From Aaosphaeria pasadenensis (lineage: Eukaryota > Ascomycota > Dothideomycetes > Pleosporales), in NCBI GenBank assembly GCA_022813625.1, contig JAKLMB010000001.1, positions 2,161,940 to 2,225,939 on the forward strand: a stretch of DNA of 64,000 nt, read 5' to 3'. The notes beneath the pieces were generated by a model. It had not been told where the DNA came from and searched no databases. It saw only the letters and a list, made by a program, of their open reading frames with translations. Both the position numbers and the translations under genes were made by a program. Shown piece by piece: positions 1 through 13,200 of this stretch (positions are counted from its first letter, which is position 1; each line of letters opens with the position of its first letter).

Positions 1-503
1 GACGACTAGATCGCCGCGCGTGGAAGGGTGGCTAGCCGAGTGGAAGGAGGCAAGAGAGAGCGCGGGTCTTGAGGAAACATTGAACTTCAGATGAATTGAT
101 CTGTGGAGGGCCCTGGGGAGGATGTCAGGAGGGTATCAGTTGAGCGTTTGCGTTCATGTCCCCAGCCGTTAGTAAAATAATGATGGCCCATCATGTCCTC
201 CCCATCCGTAGTATCAAACAAACACGACGAACGACAAAGACGCTGGCGATCAACGCGGATCACCCTCCGTCTCTTCTTTCCCTTTTCCTTCTTGACCAAG
301 TACGCCGTTCTCCGTGTAAGTATCACAATTCCATTTTTATTCATCTATTTTCCTTTGCGAGACATCGGCTGCCTACCGATTAGCCAGCTCGCACAAATCC
401 TACTCCGCGCTGCACCGCACTTGCACGAACTAGCCTCCGCCGATTCCTCCCTGAAGATTGGGGCGAGTGGGTTTTCCGGATTAGGCGCACGCGTTTCTTC
501 TGG

Positions 504-524
504 ATTGGGATGGGATGGGATGGG
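504..524. repeat. (TGGGA)n pentanucleotide microsatellite
   Basis: About four copies of a TGGGA unit run through this stretch. Shorter echoes of the same unit occur near 566-580 and 1138-1152. Confidence 0.75.
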
Positions 525-1499
525 TTCACGTCCGAAAAGAGTGGGATGTGAGACCGGATGGGGAGGATTGTGGAGAGATGGGATGGGGTCATGTTTGTTT
601 ATCGTCTACGAGGTACGGTTGACCTAGGTAGGAGGTGGTAGGTGGTTATCGGGTAAAAGTACAAGTACATGTGTTGGTAGGTATTGTGTAGATATCTACT
701 TATACTTGTGCATAGTTAGGCACGTTGGGTAGGAAATCGGAGCATCGGAAGGGGAGGGGGAGTCATGGAGCCGTTTGTTTATCAATTCCTCGTGGTCTGT
801 CTTCTTCAACAAGTCAAAATAAATGTTTATAGCACGTGTGATATTATCTAGTAGCTATAATTGATCTTTTTTATACCTCCGTTTCATTGAAAATTATCGT
901 TTCATCTTCGTCGTCGCTTGTACAAGTAGTTGAGCGGGTGGATAGCGGGCAAACGGGCAGCAACGGGGAAGGTGGGAAAATCCGAAAATCATCCCAGGAC
1001 GATTGCAGTTAAAAGAAGATGTGACCCGTCGTCAGGTACATGTGCATATTGTAGTTTGATCGCACAATCAGGTCTTAGGCCTTTGACGGGCCGAATGGGG
1101 GAGGGGAAAAGGGCACGATGGCTGGTTCAGGGTCCTGGATGGGATGGGAAGGGAAACTATAGATGCTAGTGGGAGATGGTATCTTGAGAGGACAGGACAG
1201 GAACGGGAATTGTGGACTGGATTTGGAATTGGGTTAGGACTGTTTGGGCATCGTGGAGAGGTTGGTGTTCGTTTGTTTCTCTTCGTATGTGGGAGTGTGA
1301 GTAGGAAAGATTGAGTGATAATAATTGCTGTGATATAGGGAGAGGGAGACAGAGACAATAGTCGGAGAAGAACAGAGGAAGAAGAATAGTGGGGAGCGTG
1401 AGGGCCAGGGGGGAGGTCTCGGAGGATAGACTTGTTAGCGCTGAGAAGGAGGAGTGTATCAGTACTCCGCAATGTTGTTACTGTCCGAGTAGATGATTG

Positions 1500-1521
1500 T
1501 ACGGAGTATGTGTACTCCGTA
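1500..1521. repeat. Perfect inverted repeat TACGGAGTA-N4-TACTCCGTA
   Basis: Two perfectly complementary 9-bp arms are separated by the 4-nt loop TGTG, so the site could form a hairpin or bind a dimeric protein. The same 9-mer recurs elsewhere in the non-coding DNA of this window. Function is unknown. Confidence 0.85.
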
Positions 1522-2426
1522 GTTAAAGCACAAATTGATTGAGAGCTGTAGTCAACATGATTGATAGATAGGATGAGGGGGGTGATTTGAGGCTGTTGGA
1601 CATAATTGCCTAGGTAGTTAATAGGAGGATTGAGGGTTGGTAGGGATAGGGGGTTCTAGCGAGCGCCACAGACAAAAGCCACTTACCGGAGACAGGCAGG
1701 GTATATAGTATACGATACAATACATGGTATGATACGGTAAGGAAAAGGAGTAGGGAAGTGGAGATGGACCCATTGAAAAAGGTGATGGAATGGCTGCATC
1801 TCGCTTCTCTCGCCTCGTTCTCATGTCGTTGACTTGTGTCTATTAGGCAGTGTTCGGTCTGTGTGTTCCTTGCGACTTGCCCCCTCTGGGCCCTCTCCCA
1901 ATTGTCATTGCCATCCCTACCAATTCATTGTCGCACAGATCCATCCACATGCCGCAGGGGCCCTTTAACATCCAACGCCCAAACGGAAGGATGTGGATGT
2001 GGAAGCGAATGTGGCAGAGGGAAGAAGAAGAAGAAGATGCAGAAGAATGCAGAAGCACAAGAAGAAGCAGAGTACCTAGCAAGAAGAGGCCCGGCATTCG
2101 AACACATGCGGGCTTGCAACTTGCATCATGCCCCGGACCTTGTAACCTTTTCGTTCGTTCGTTCATGGTTTCCAGGAAGTTCCTGGTTCCCTTAGTTCCT
2201 AGTTCCCAGCCATGGGCCATGCATGCAATACACACACGGACACCCAAGGGCCTACACTTCACACTACACACTACGCACTACGAGGTCTAAACTCTCGTAT
2301 GGGCCATGATGCCCTTACCACCCCCTCCCATGAAACTAAACTGACTTGGGGGTCTCTTCCTCCCTCTAGAGCAGGTAGGCAGACAGGCAAGGTAGGCAAG
2401 TAAACTAACTAATAGTTCCAAAGATT

Positions 2427-2490
2427 CAAGTCAAGTCCAGTCCAGTCAAGTCCAATCCAGTCAAAAGTCAAGTCAGTTCATGTCAAGTCG
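2427..2490. repeat. Degenerate CAAGT/CCAGT tandem repeat
   Basis: Five-base units (CAAGT, CCAGT, CAATC variants) are repeated about ten times with substitutions. It lies in the presumed promoter of the downstream scaffold gene. Confidence 0.7.
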
Positions 2491-3289
2491 GCTCTTGTCT
2501 CCTCTGCGACCTTAAACCCTGTTCAGTTACGTCCCGCCTTGTGCCTGCCTACCTGCCTGCGTGCCTGCCCTTTCCACGGTCTACCTACCCTCTAGCCTGC
2601 TGGGTAGTTCCTTCCCACCTTCGTAACCTACCTTCCATCCCATATTCCCTCCGCCTCGCCCCTACACTTGACCTTGACTTGACACTTACTCATTCACCCA
2701 CCACTCACTCACTCACTCTCTCTCACTCACTTAATTACCCTCTCACGTCCCTTTTCCTTTCGTCTCGTCTTTTGGCGATCATTTTGCGCACTCATCAATC
2801 CTTATTCCTTGCGCGCGCGTGTCTTCAATCGTGCCTCACAGCTCTTGCGCTGGTTGTGCTCTGTCGCAGAGAATACACACACCACCACCTCCGCTACCAC
2901 CCACTCCAGGTCCGCACAGTCACCAAAACCAACCACCACCCATAAAACACTTCCACTCTTACCAGGACCACACTTCCCCCCCTCACGAAACAATCTTGAA
3001 CACATATATTACCAGCGATCTTAATCAACCTCCTCTCCCCTGTCTTCCCTTCCAGGTTCAGAAATCAGAGTCAGGATTCAAAAACTGGAAACCCACTCCT
3101 CGGACAAGGTCCTACAGCTCCACCACCGCCCACAGGCCACCATACAGCGATCTTCCACGCTGCCAGTCTCGATGCTGAAACGAGACTGACGCGAAGCAGA
3201 ACCCAACCCGTCTCTGCTCCCTGCTTCCATGCTCCCTGCTCCCTGCTCCTTGACGGTTGACTACTAGCCATCCTACCACTAGCATTTCC

Positions 3290-6200
3290 ATGTCGAACGT
3301 CTTCCACAAGTCCAAACCTGACCCTCATTCTTTCAATCTTTCCTCCTCCCAGAAACATCGCAACCACCATTCCTCACACGACAGCGAGGAAGACTCCCGC
3401 AATATCGAAGCAAACCTCTTCGAGCTCGGCTTGCTCACTACCAAGCAGCACCGGAAACCTCCCTCCTCCTCCTCCCTCCGCTCCAAGGGCTCAAAGAAAC
3501 CGCCCAAGGCCGTCGGGTTCGGCCCACCTCCTCCCTCCCATACCCACAGTACTTCTTCCCTTTTTTACTTCCCTGACACCTTGTCTATAAGCTCAGACCG
3601 CTCATGTCTTTTCTAGGAGGCTTCCGTCCCTCTTCGCGCAGCTCCCACCACAAATCCCAAAATCAATCCTCCCAATTCTCTACCCACCAAAACATAAGGA
3701 GCACCGCTACCCTCGATTCGCAATCACAAGTTCCACCTCGTTCTTCCAGAGGCATGGCTGGCGTCTTGGATATAGAGAGGTCGCGGACCCGCCGCGAGAG
3801 GACCTTCATCGGCAGCGAGTGCGCCGTTTGCGAAGAGCCCCTCGAGCACACCCTACGGGGAGAGCGTATCCTGCAGCTCTCCTGCGGACACGTCTCCCAC
3901 GAGGCGTGCTTTTACGAATACATTCGCGAATTTGAGTCACATCATTGCCCAACGTGCAATGCAACATTAGGGCTGGACACCAGTCGGGGCGGCAACGTGC
4001 TCGACCTCGGTAAGTCTACAAACTCGCCTGGCGAGCCCTGCATACCCTCTCCTATTCGCAGAGAGACTGACCGCGAATCCGCAGAGAAACTGAGCACAAT
4101 AGTCCGTTCCGTGCAGAACGACTCTAGCCAAGGCAGCCACAGGAGTAACCAGAACACCCCAACGCCGTGGGACCACCAGACCATCTCAGAATCGCATGCA
4201 CCACAATCCCATGGTCGACCGCGGGGTGACAGCGACTTGAGCAGCCACTATCAACAATCACATCCTCGACAGCGGGACAGCAGCCACAGCCGGGACCGAG
4301 CCTCAGACCGGATGGGATCGATGTCACGGCAACATTTGAGGAGCGATAGTGGCGCGACAGGTGTGGCTTCCTCTGGCGACTATGCCGCGACCAACGACGG
4401 AAGGCGGCACGATTATGATCTCCAGTCCATGGAGACCACCCTGAGCAGCCCGCGTGGCGGTTTGAGGAGTCCGATCCCCCCACCCACCGTCACCGTTCGA
4501 AGCGAGTTCCCCACGCTCAGCCGCTCTCGACAGCAACAGAGCTTGACGTGCCTGGTCACCGTTGAAGTCGTGGATGGCAAGTGGAGGCCCGATCCTGAGG
4601 ACATGAGAGCGGCGCCGCCACTCCCATCCATCGCCAGCGCCACGGAAAGCTTCCAACGCCCCAAGTCGCCGGTGCGCAACAGGCACTTCGAACCCCCTTA
4701 CGAATCCGCCGAGGCACTGGACGAAATCACAGAAGATCTACACTCGCGCGTCGACAACTGGCACGGCCTCGATTTCTCCCGCTTTGGAAAACTGCGCCTG
4801 AACGGCCAGGTCCGCGTCGGCAAGGACCGACAAACCTGGCAGGAGTTGGACTGCTATCTGTTCTCGGAGATGCTCATCTGCGTGAAGGAGAAGAAGGGCC
4901 AGCAGCAACAGGCTTCGCAATGGGATGGTTCGGAAATGACCAATCGCAAGCCAAAGTGCACGCTCAAGGGATCTATTCTCATTAAGAAGCATCTCAACCA
5001 GGTGGAACATTCTCCCGACGAGGCCATCCTCACCTTGAGCCTCTCCGTCGCCGAGCTTCCCGCTTTCCATTTGAAGTTCGACAACCGAAGCCAATTGGAG
5101 CTCTGGAGGCGTGCACTGATGGATATTCGCATGGACTTCCCAAACCCTCATCGCATGCCCGATTACGACCACGACAACTCAGGCACCGAAGACGAGGACT
5201 ATCGCGTGTCGCGCCCCAAGCGCGTCTCTTCAGTAAACTCATCTGCCTATGGGGCCGCCCGATCGACCGTCACCGCCCCCACCGAATATTCCAATTCTCG
5301 TGCCGGCCCAATCGAACCCCGACCCTCAGCATCCATCCACGTGCCTGTTGACATCGTCGTTGTCATTCCGGTTTCCTCCTCCATGCAAGGCCTGAAGATT
5401 AATTTGCTCCGCGACACTCTCAAGTTTCTCGTCAACAATTTGGGTGAGCGAGACCGCATGGGATTGGTCACATTTGGCTCCAGCGGAGGAGGCGTCCCCA
5501 TCGTTAGCATGACAAGTAAGGCGTGGAGGGATTGGCCAAAGGTCCTCGACTCCATCCGACCCGTTGGACAGAAGAGCCTCCGCGCCGATGTCGTCGAGGG
5601 TGCCAACGTCGCCATGGACATCCTCATGCAGCGGAAGTCTAGCAATCCGTTGTCCAGCATCCTTTTGATCAGCGACTCCACAACATCCGATGCCGAGAGC
5701 GTCGATTTCGTCGTCTCTCGTGCTGAGGCCGCAAAGTAGGTTCTTCATGCGTTGACAAATATCATTCTTTGAATTAACTAACATTATTAACTACAGGGTT
5801 TCCATCCACTCGTTCGGACTGGGCCTGACACACAAGCCCGATACAATGATCGAGCTCTCAACCCGCACCAAAGCCTCCTACACCTACGTCAAAGACTGGA
5901 TGATGTTGCGAGAGTGCGTCGCTGGCTGCTTGGGTTCTCTCCAAACCATTTCGCACCAGAACGTGAAGCTCAAGCTGCGATTGCCCGAAGGTTCTCCTGC
6001 GAAGTTCGTTAAGATCAGTGGGGCATTGCAAATCACGAAACGCGCTACTGGACGAGATGCCGAAGCCTCACTTGGAGATTTGCGCTTCGGCGACAAGAGA
6101 GGTATGTACACTTCACTCATCTAATCTCTATAGCTCGTGGTATACTAATTCTTTGTCAAGATATTCTTGTGCAACTGGCGATCTCGCCTGACACCGCCTC

Positions 6201-7026
6201 GCCGGAGCAGCTCCCGCAAGATCCTTGGGAGACAATCGTTTCAGGCTTAGAAGCTCTCGGCGGGCCGTTGGACCAGGACGAGTCACGCAGCCTCAGCGTC
6301 GAGGAAGTCCCTCTGATCCAGGCTGACCTCACCTACGGTGATATACTCCGGGAAGGATCGATCTCACATCTCCCTCGCCCCTCGCTATTGGCCATCACCA
6401 TCTTGCCCTCGGTATCGAAGAAGAACGCATCTGGTCGACCCCCGACGCCACCCATCCCGCCACACCCCCATGTCGTCCAACGACGCATGGAATTGCTCAC
6501 ATCTGACATGTTGACACGAGCGCTGACGCTTGTCTCGCGTGGTCAGCACGAAAGAGCGCACCATCTGCTGAAGGAGACACGCAGTATCTTGAAGGGACTA
6601 GGAAAGGGAGGACTGCCGCCTCTACCGCCACCACCTTCTCGTCGCAATGACGGCAGCGGCTCGGCCAGCAGCACCAGCCAGAACTCCCCCACCGTCGCCA
6701 GCGCCGATCGTCCACGCACTCCCTCGCCTCATGCCGAGAACCCCTTCCAACCCGCAGCAGGAATCGATGCCACGACGATGCACGCACTTGACGCAGAGTT
6801 GGAGTCCAGTTTGGAATGGATCAACCATCCCGCCGTGTTTGGCCGGGATTCGCGCAAGGCAGTGCTGCAAGCAATCGGAGTCATCAGCTCGCAGCGGGCT
6901 TATACTTTCCGAACTCCATCGGAAGCTCTCTGGGCTGATCGCATCTCTGGTGTCAAGCGTCTCTCTGGTCGATCACGAGACTGGCGCGAGACTGGTGACG
7001 ACCAGGCACTCATGGAGGAAAATTAA
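3290..7026 (+). CDS. RING-H2 / PH / VWA scaffold-type protein (Far1/Ste5-like)
   Basis: Four exons (3290-3548, 3617-5735, 5797-6101, 6161-7026) give 1182 aa. Introns are 59-68 nt, and the ATG at 3290 adds a Ser/His/Lys-rich first exon that splices in frame. A RING-H2 finger spans about residues 155-200 with Cys155, Cys158, Cys176, His178, His181, Cys184, Cys197 and Cys200. A PH-like domain lies near 473-592 and a von Willebrand A domain near 660-850; Ser/Pro-rich linkers separate them. This order is that of the yeast pheromone-MAPK scaffolds Ste5 and Far1, where the RING binds G-beta and the PH domain binds membrane lipid. The VWA MIDAS is degenerate: the usual DxSxS aspartate is replaced by Pro in the segment IPVSSSMQG. 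A scaffold or ubiquitin-ligase role in MAPK signalling is inferred. The alternative is a plain RING/VWA E3 ligase. Confidence 0.9.
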
Positions 7027-8046
7027 CGACAACCCACCCCAGCCACGGTGTTGGCTTACGCCCTCTATTCCTTGAATCTCTCCTAATCATCTTCCCTTCC
7101 TACTTGTACATTGGTACGACCACACTACTTGGTGTTCGACTACTCGGATTGCGACCTTTCCGGCGGCTGCGGTCCTTTGCTCAATTTATCGGCGAAACAT
7201 TATTACAGGATTCCAAATTTCCCACGGCTACTGCACTACATTCATGGTTCGGGGCGTACCCTCTGGGGGCGGGGCGCAATCGAGCGCCCAGATCTTTGCT
7301 TTTCCTTTTATGCGCTTATTCCCTTACGAATGATACCACACACAGTTTTCGGCCGCCCGTCCGTTTTCTTTTTATCTCGTTTTCAATACACGCGAATCCC
7401 TCTTACAGGCCCCCCGGACTTCCAATCCCAAAATCTCTCCCACCATCTCCCGTACCTTTTCGCATCTATGCCCCCACCGGTTTTGTTTTCCCTCTGTTTT
7501 CTTGTTCTGGATGATACCAAAATCTCCCTGCCCCCCAATCTTGTCTAGCGATAAAGCGACAAAGCATGCATCTGTTGTACGAGAGTATAGAGCGCAGTGG
7601 TGCTTGCAGCGTATGCGGCCATTTACTACTTCTTTCTTTCTTCTTCTTTGCCTAGCTTTCCGGCTTCGAGAAATCGAAAGCCATGCCCGCCATCTATGTT
7701 TCATTTATTACACCATGTACTAGACAGAGCAGTGGAGAGAGTGAGTCGATGTAGAGAATTTAAAAGAGAGAAAGGAAAAGACTATTTTTCTGGATGATGG
7801 GGAATCTACTGCAAGATAAAAATGAAAATACTATTCACAACTTCATAATTGGAACGATGATACGTGACTGTGATGCCTTCCAAATGTGTACATTACGCCA
7901 ATAGTCCACCAAGTCCGGTATCGTACTGTACGGTATGCTTGGCTACAATTTCCACGTCCATGGAATCATGGGATAATCTGGGTTCACGCGGATATCAGTA
8001 GCAGTGTAGGGTGCTTTTCCCTTCTGTAGGGCCACCTCGTAGGGCG

Positions 8047-8078
8047 TACACCCACACCCACACCCACACCCACACACA
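8047..8078. repeat. (CCCACA)n microsatellite
   Basis: About five hexamer units of CCCACA run into a short CA tract. The unit is not the fungal telomere repeat (TTAGGG/CCCTAA). Confidence 0.85.
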
Positions 8079-8430
8079 TCCACTACGGGGTCCGTGGGTC
8101 GGGGTCATGGGTACGGTACGTGGTGGGTGCTGTGTGTGTGGGGATGATGGATTTGGGATGAGGTCAGATTCGTCCATGGGGGGATGGACGGGTTGTCCTT
8201 TTGGAAGACCGTAGGGTGTTTGTGGGTGTGTTTGTGGGAGACCATAGGGAAGGGAAGGAAGAGGGTGTATGTAGGGAGGGGAGTTGCGTTTGGGTCTATG
8301 TCTTTCTTTCGTGTTTCGGATTGAAGAGGTAATAGTAGGTACAGGTAGGCATAATTGGGATGTCAGGAGGGTTATTGGGGTGGTGATGGTGGTGTATGTG
8401 CATGGTATGTTTGTAGGTCGTGTACGGTCA

Positions 8431-8469
8431 AGGCAGGGCAGGGCAGGGCAAGGCAAGGCAAGGCAAGGC
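8431..8469. repeat. (GGCAG/GGCAA)n pentanucleotide microsatellite
   Basis: About eight consecutive 5-bp units begin as GGCAG and shift to GGCAA part way through. Confidence 0.9.
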
Positions 8470-9210
8470 GGATGAAATCCATATCCCCATCGCCGGGTGG
8501 GTTCGATTCGTTTCCTCACGGCGTACGCAGTACACTCTCACACACACATATCGTCATCATCATCGATGCATAGCTAGCTGCGTATCTCTGGGATTCCGTT
8601 TCTGTCTGTCCATAAGAGAGAAGGACGTCATGTATGTACTGTATGTATGTACACACGGGTGTGGCTAAACCTAACCCATTAGCACACCCGCTCCGGTAGT
8701 GCTGTGCTGTGCTGCTGTGCTCGTGGTGGTGTGGTGGTGGGCGTGGTTAGTGGAGTGGGTGTGGAGGGTGGGGACATCCAACATTTGTTTCGTGGACCGA
8801 AAGTGTACACACCTGTCTCTACATCTGGGTTGTTGTGTAGGAGGGGTGGGTAATCAATAGGCGACAACGACGACGACGGGGCGATCGTGCGAGGTATTGG
8901 TAACGGCGCATGGGATGGGAGGTTTTTCTGGGTTATGAATGTCCGGTTCGGGACGGGAAACGTTGGGGATTTCGCAGGTGTTGTTTACGATGGGTGATGG
9001 GAGCAGCAAGCAGTGCTGATAATGATGAGGTATCTATTCGAATCTACGTACGGAGTATGTACATGCTAGTAACTAACTACTAACATACATTCACGATAGT
9101 TACGAAAACGTACTTTGTAGTCCTCGCATTGTCGTTTCGAACATAGCATGCTTGATCGATATCCCACCCCTACGGAGTACTCTACCTGTCTGTATCCACG
9201 GACTCGTTCG

Positions 9211-9230
9211 CTGGGCTGGGCTGGGCTGGC
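9211..9230. repeat. (CTGGG)4 pentanucleotide microsatellite
   Basis: Four near-perfect CTGGG units, about 30 bp downstream of a TACGGAGTA motif at 9171. Confidence 0.8.
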
Positions 9231-10154
9231 TACTGTTCTGGTATCATGCCTTGCCAGCCAGCAGCCAAAAACAGAAACAGAAATATTTCCCACACACACA
9301 CACACGTAGCCTTACATCCGGGCCTCCTAGAGGTGTAGACGTGATTGGGAAGCAGAGGGGGGTCACCAACAGTTGGTCAATTGATTACCTCGAACCACAC
9401 GTCCATCCATCATGCAGCCCTGCATGACGACGACGGCGGCGACAACGGAGGACGGCTGTGGCAATCAATCATGTAGTCCGAAACGTTTGCACGCAAGTAC
9501 TTACGCCCCGGGCCCCGTGGGTTCGAACTTCGCCTTGAGACTGCATTTGTAAGTTTATGTGTACTGTGTAGGGACGAAGGGACGTATTGGTATGGCTGGG
9601 TGTTAAGGTGAGAAAGGATGATCATGGCCCCAAATTGGATTACATGACATGGGTTCGAAGGTGTATCCTTTCTGGGTTCGTTGGTTGGTTCGCGATACCC
9701 ACGGCGACGGAGATTGGACGTAGGCATCGAACCATAGTTATAGTTACCATACGTATGGGTGTATGGATGTACAGATGCATGTATGTATGTATGATGCAGA
9801 GAGGGGAGAGTTTATGAGCGAGAGATTCAGCCTCGCTCGCTCGCATCGCGGTACGATGGATAGATGGAGAGATGCTATAAATTGATTCTCCTGCGTATTG
9901 GGACTTGAGATGAAAGCGAGCGAGCGAACGCGCGAGGGAAATCACGTCGTCGTCGTTCGTTCGTTTCGTTGTACAGCGTCTGCGTGTGTATGTATGTATG
10001 TTTGTTTTGGTTGTATGGTTGTATGTACGCTGTAATGTAATGTAGTCAGACGGCGCCATCGCTCCGTTCCATCGTCCCCCATCCATCCCCATATGCGCTC
10101 CCATGTACGGAGTAAAGTATGATACCACGAGGGATGATGTAGCGTAGGGTAGGC

Positions 10155-10213
10155 CCGCACCGCACCGCACCGCACCCGCTACGGGAGTTCAGTCGAATCG
10201 AATCGAATCGAAG
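10155..10213. repeat. Adjacent (CGCAC)4 and (TCGAA)4 microsatellites
   Basis: Two different pentanucleotide arrays lie within 60 bp: CGCAC units at about 10156-10175 and TCGAA units at about 10193-10213. Confidence 0.85.
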
Positions 10214-13200
10214 GAAAAACCATCGATGGACGCCTCGTTCCTGCAGCGGGCGGCCGGCCAGCCATCGAGATACGTTCGTTTCGCTGTGCAAACACCCCAT
10301 CCGATCAGACTAACTAGTACAAGTATACAAGTAGGCATATTTGCACCGTGGTTTACCCATCTAACTACCTATCTAGATACCATCTGGAGTCCCCAGACTG
10401 GGTGATTGGCTGTTGGCCATGTATGCACTTGTATATTCCCAACAACACCTCAATCCAATGTCCACTCACCCCTTGCCCTTGCTCGCTCGAGCAAAGCAAG
10501 CAAGCATGCTGCAGCGCATTGCATCTGCAGCGAGCATATGTTGTTATCCTGCAACCCGCAATCCTTTTCGTATGCAATACACGCACGCACGCACTCGCGC
10601 GCGCGGCCGCGCGGACGTACGGGCTTTTTCAGATAAGTAATGTAGTACGACGCGAAGACTGAAAGTAACATGCAGAGGAGGGAATCTACGAGGGATGTTT
10701 GGTTTGGATTTGGTTCCGGGGCGCAAACGAGATGACAGAACGGGGGGTTGGAGGGAGAGGAAAAAGCGCCCGCCTGAGACAAACGATACAAGTATATAGA
10801 TTAAACTCGGCGAATGCAAGTAGGTACTTGGGATTCGTGATTGGGTGGACCGGTCTGTTGGTGTGCTGTTGAAGGATCGTATCGTTACTTGTAGGTACTC
10901 TAGGCTTTCTGTAATTCATGCAAAGGCAGACAGGCAGGCTGGCTATCTGATGGATGGTTTGGCGTTGCATAGCAGTGGTGCAGATGTCCCCAGGACAAGG
11001 CATTGCAGGGAGGGCATTGCAGGGCCAGAGACATGGGGAGGTGTTTGTTGGTGACAGGCACATTGTCATGAATCTGCTATACTGACACATCTCTAAGCTC
11101 ATTCATCTTGGAGCAGGAAGAATTGTGGCTGGAGAGTCGGTCGGACTTAGGTTTGAGTTGCTGTACGAGGTCCTCGTACCATATCTTGTCATGTTTGTGT
11201 GTTTGTTTGTATGTGTATGGATTTGTATTTGTATTTCATCGTTCGTAACTTCGTATCGACAGCCCAAAACCGGTCTACTCCCACTGCTGGGGGAACGGAA
11301 CGGCAACCACCAACGGGCAAACCAAACCCAACCCAGCCTCTACAAGTACCGTATGGGTAAGTTTCCTCTCGCGTAGGTATGGACCCAACGGCAATGTACC
11401 GCGTATGTTGAGAGGTGGATCTCTGGGCTTATTGATGGCATGTGCAGTGCAGGAAATCCTTTAGCGAACCTCGCCTGGCAATAATCGTACTGTAAAGTAA
11501 CTTTGCCATTACCCTTTCTTTCGAACCTTGCAAACGAACAACAACTCAATCTCGATATCCATTCGCGTGGCCCCGACCAGCTTCCTCAAACGCAGTAGTC
11601 CATCGTAACGGTTCTACCACCTTGATCGTATTCCTTGCCTTAGACCCCAACACATGGAGACGGAGTCTGAGGCAGGTACCAAGCACAGGACTGCAGTTTT
11701 TGGACTTAGTCCACGGGAGCAATGTCAACCGGTTGAAGAGTTCCCACAATCCCCCCACTCTCATCATCATTGTTGTCGCCATCGATGCTATCGTAGCTCT
11801 TTCGTCAAGGCGTTGCTTTTGATGTGATATCTCGGCATCAACTTCTTTTTTTGCTGACATAGACTGAGTGACGATCATACTCCTCCTGATGAAGGCAATT
11901 GCTTGTTACGATCGCACAAGCTGCCTGCATTACTCACGGAAATGATGAACGCCACGAGCTAGACGGGACGGCTGCATCCCCTTCCTCCCCGCCGGCCCCC
12001 CGTTTGCACACAAAAAGGACCGATGCTCTGGATTCGACGGCGATCTCGACAGAGAGGGAGAGAAAAGAAAGGAAGGGGGGTGGGAGGGGGATCTGGAAGG
12101 GCAAAGATAGTCGTACGATGTGGAAAACCGTTTTGATGGTGGCTGGGTACCCGTCGTAATGGTAAAGTATTACTCGTATGTACTCCGTACCTGACGCGGG
12201 CAGCTTACCAAGTCTTGACATAATTACCTTCGATTTCCCTTTGCGTATCTGTACCTGACCTGACATGCACGACGAAGTCGAAAAAGGATGGCTTGCGCCT
12301 GTCATACTCATGTCGTGCCCGTTTCGTTTTCTCTTCTGCTCGATGGGTGGAGACGCCAATGATACTATCTTCTTTCTCCATTATTATGTCCCTAGCTGTT
12401 AGGAAGTACGGAGTATTTTGATTCTCAATTATCGTTCGCGCTCTCCAATAGAGGAAAATTCGACCTATTGGCTGCTTAAATTTAGGGTCTTGTTTGATCG
12501 TATTGTTCCTGATGAGGTCCAAGGTACCTGATTCAATCCTTCCATCGGCAGAGCAAAAGGGTACTGTAGTTGCAGGGAAAACGTCGTGAAACCCACTCCT
12601 CCCATGCCCAAAGAACCCACCTAACCCGCGCGCTAGCATTCAGTGCCTGCGGCAGTCTATCCCTCACAAGGTAAGGACGCAGTCCTCGATTCAGTGACAC
12701 ACGGGGGGGAACAGGCCCGTCCGCCTACCGACAAACGTTCGCCCCGACTGGACAGGTCGTCTCGGCTGGTCTAGACGGTTACCTCTGTGACAGGCTGTAA
12801 CGTCCCGGCCGTTCGTTGGATCGAATGGAAGGAATCGAGGAGGAAGACGAGCCGATGCCGCGATCAGAAATTTACGCTTCTGCACGGCATCCTGGCATCA
12901 TCACCAAGTTTCGCAGGGACATGGGCATGGCTCGTCGCAATTCCTAGTATTTTCGTCTCGGTGCAGAGTTGAAAAGGAATGTAGAAAAAGAATCGGAAGC
13001 AAAGGTCCTAATCATTCGCAGAGATACCTTTCGTCCGTCTATCGGTCGACATTTCTACCACATTCGGCGTGGCGTGGCATGGCATAGCATGGCAATGCAG
13101 CGTGGGAGAGATAGACAGACGATACGCTGTGAATGCTTGTACCAACGGTGGGGAGACATCAACGACAGTCCGCCTCATAATCCTGCCATTCTTAGGCAAT

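Larger units (their letters stand above)
1..3289. other. Gene-free upstream region of the Far1-like gene
   Basis: I see no credible coding gene here; the open frames on both strands are short, overlap one another and resemble no family. The stretch holds TGGGA runs near 504-524, an inverted TACGGAGTA/TACTCCGTA pair at 1500-1521, a degenerate CAAGT/CCAGT repeat near 2427-2490, and a strongly pyrimidine-rich segment from about 2540 to 3060. The last is typical of fungal promoters and 5' leaders and probably belongs to the gene starting at 3290. Confidence 0.6.

Noticed and set aside
25..60. tRNA A-box-like TAGCCGAGTGG near the left edge
   Set aside because: No matching B-box or foldable acceptor and T arms follow at the required spacing.
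1843..2290. Overlapping open frames of about 145 codons on both strands
   Set aside because: They overlap on opposite strands, are low in complexity (Ser and Glu/Lys runs) and resemble no family; probably chance in promoter DNA.
8047..8078. CCCACA array as telomere-like DNA
   Set aside because: The unit is not CCCTAA, it is short and internal; an ordinary microsatellite.
8495..9530. B-box-like GGTTCGA sequences (about 8500 and 9520)
   Set aside because: No A-box or cloverleaf upstream, so not tRNA genes.
12205..12639. Minus-strand open frame of 144 codons
   Set aside because: No domain, no splice partners, composition like random sequence.
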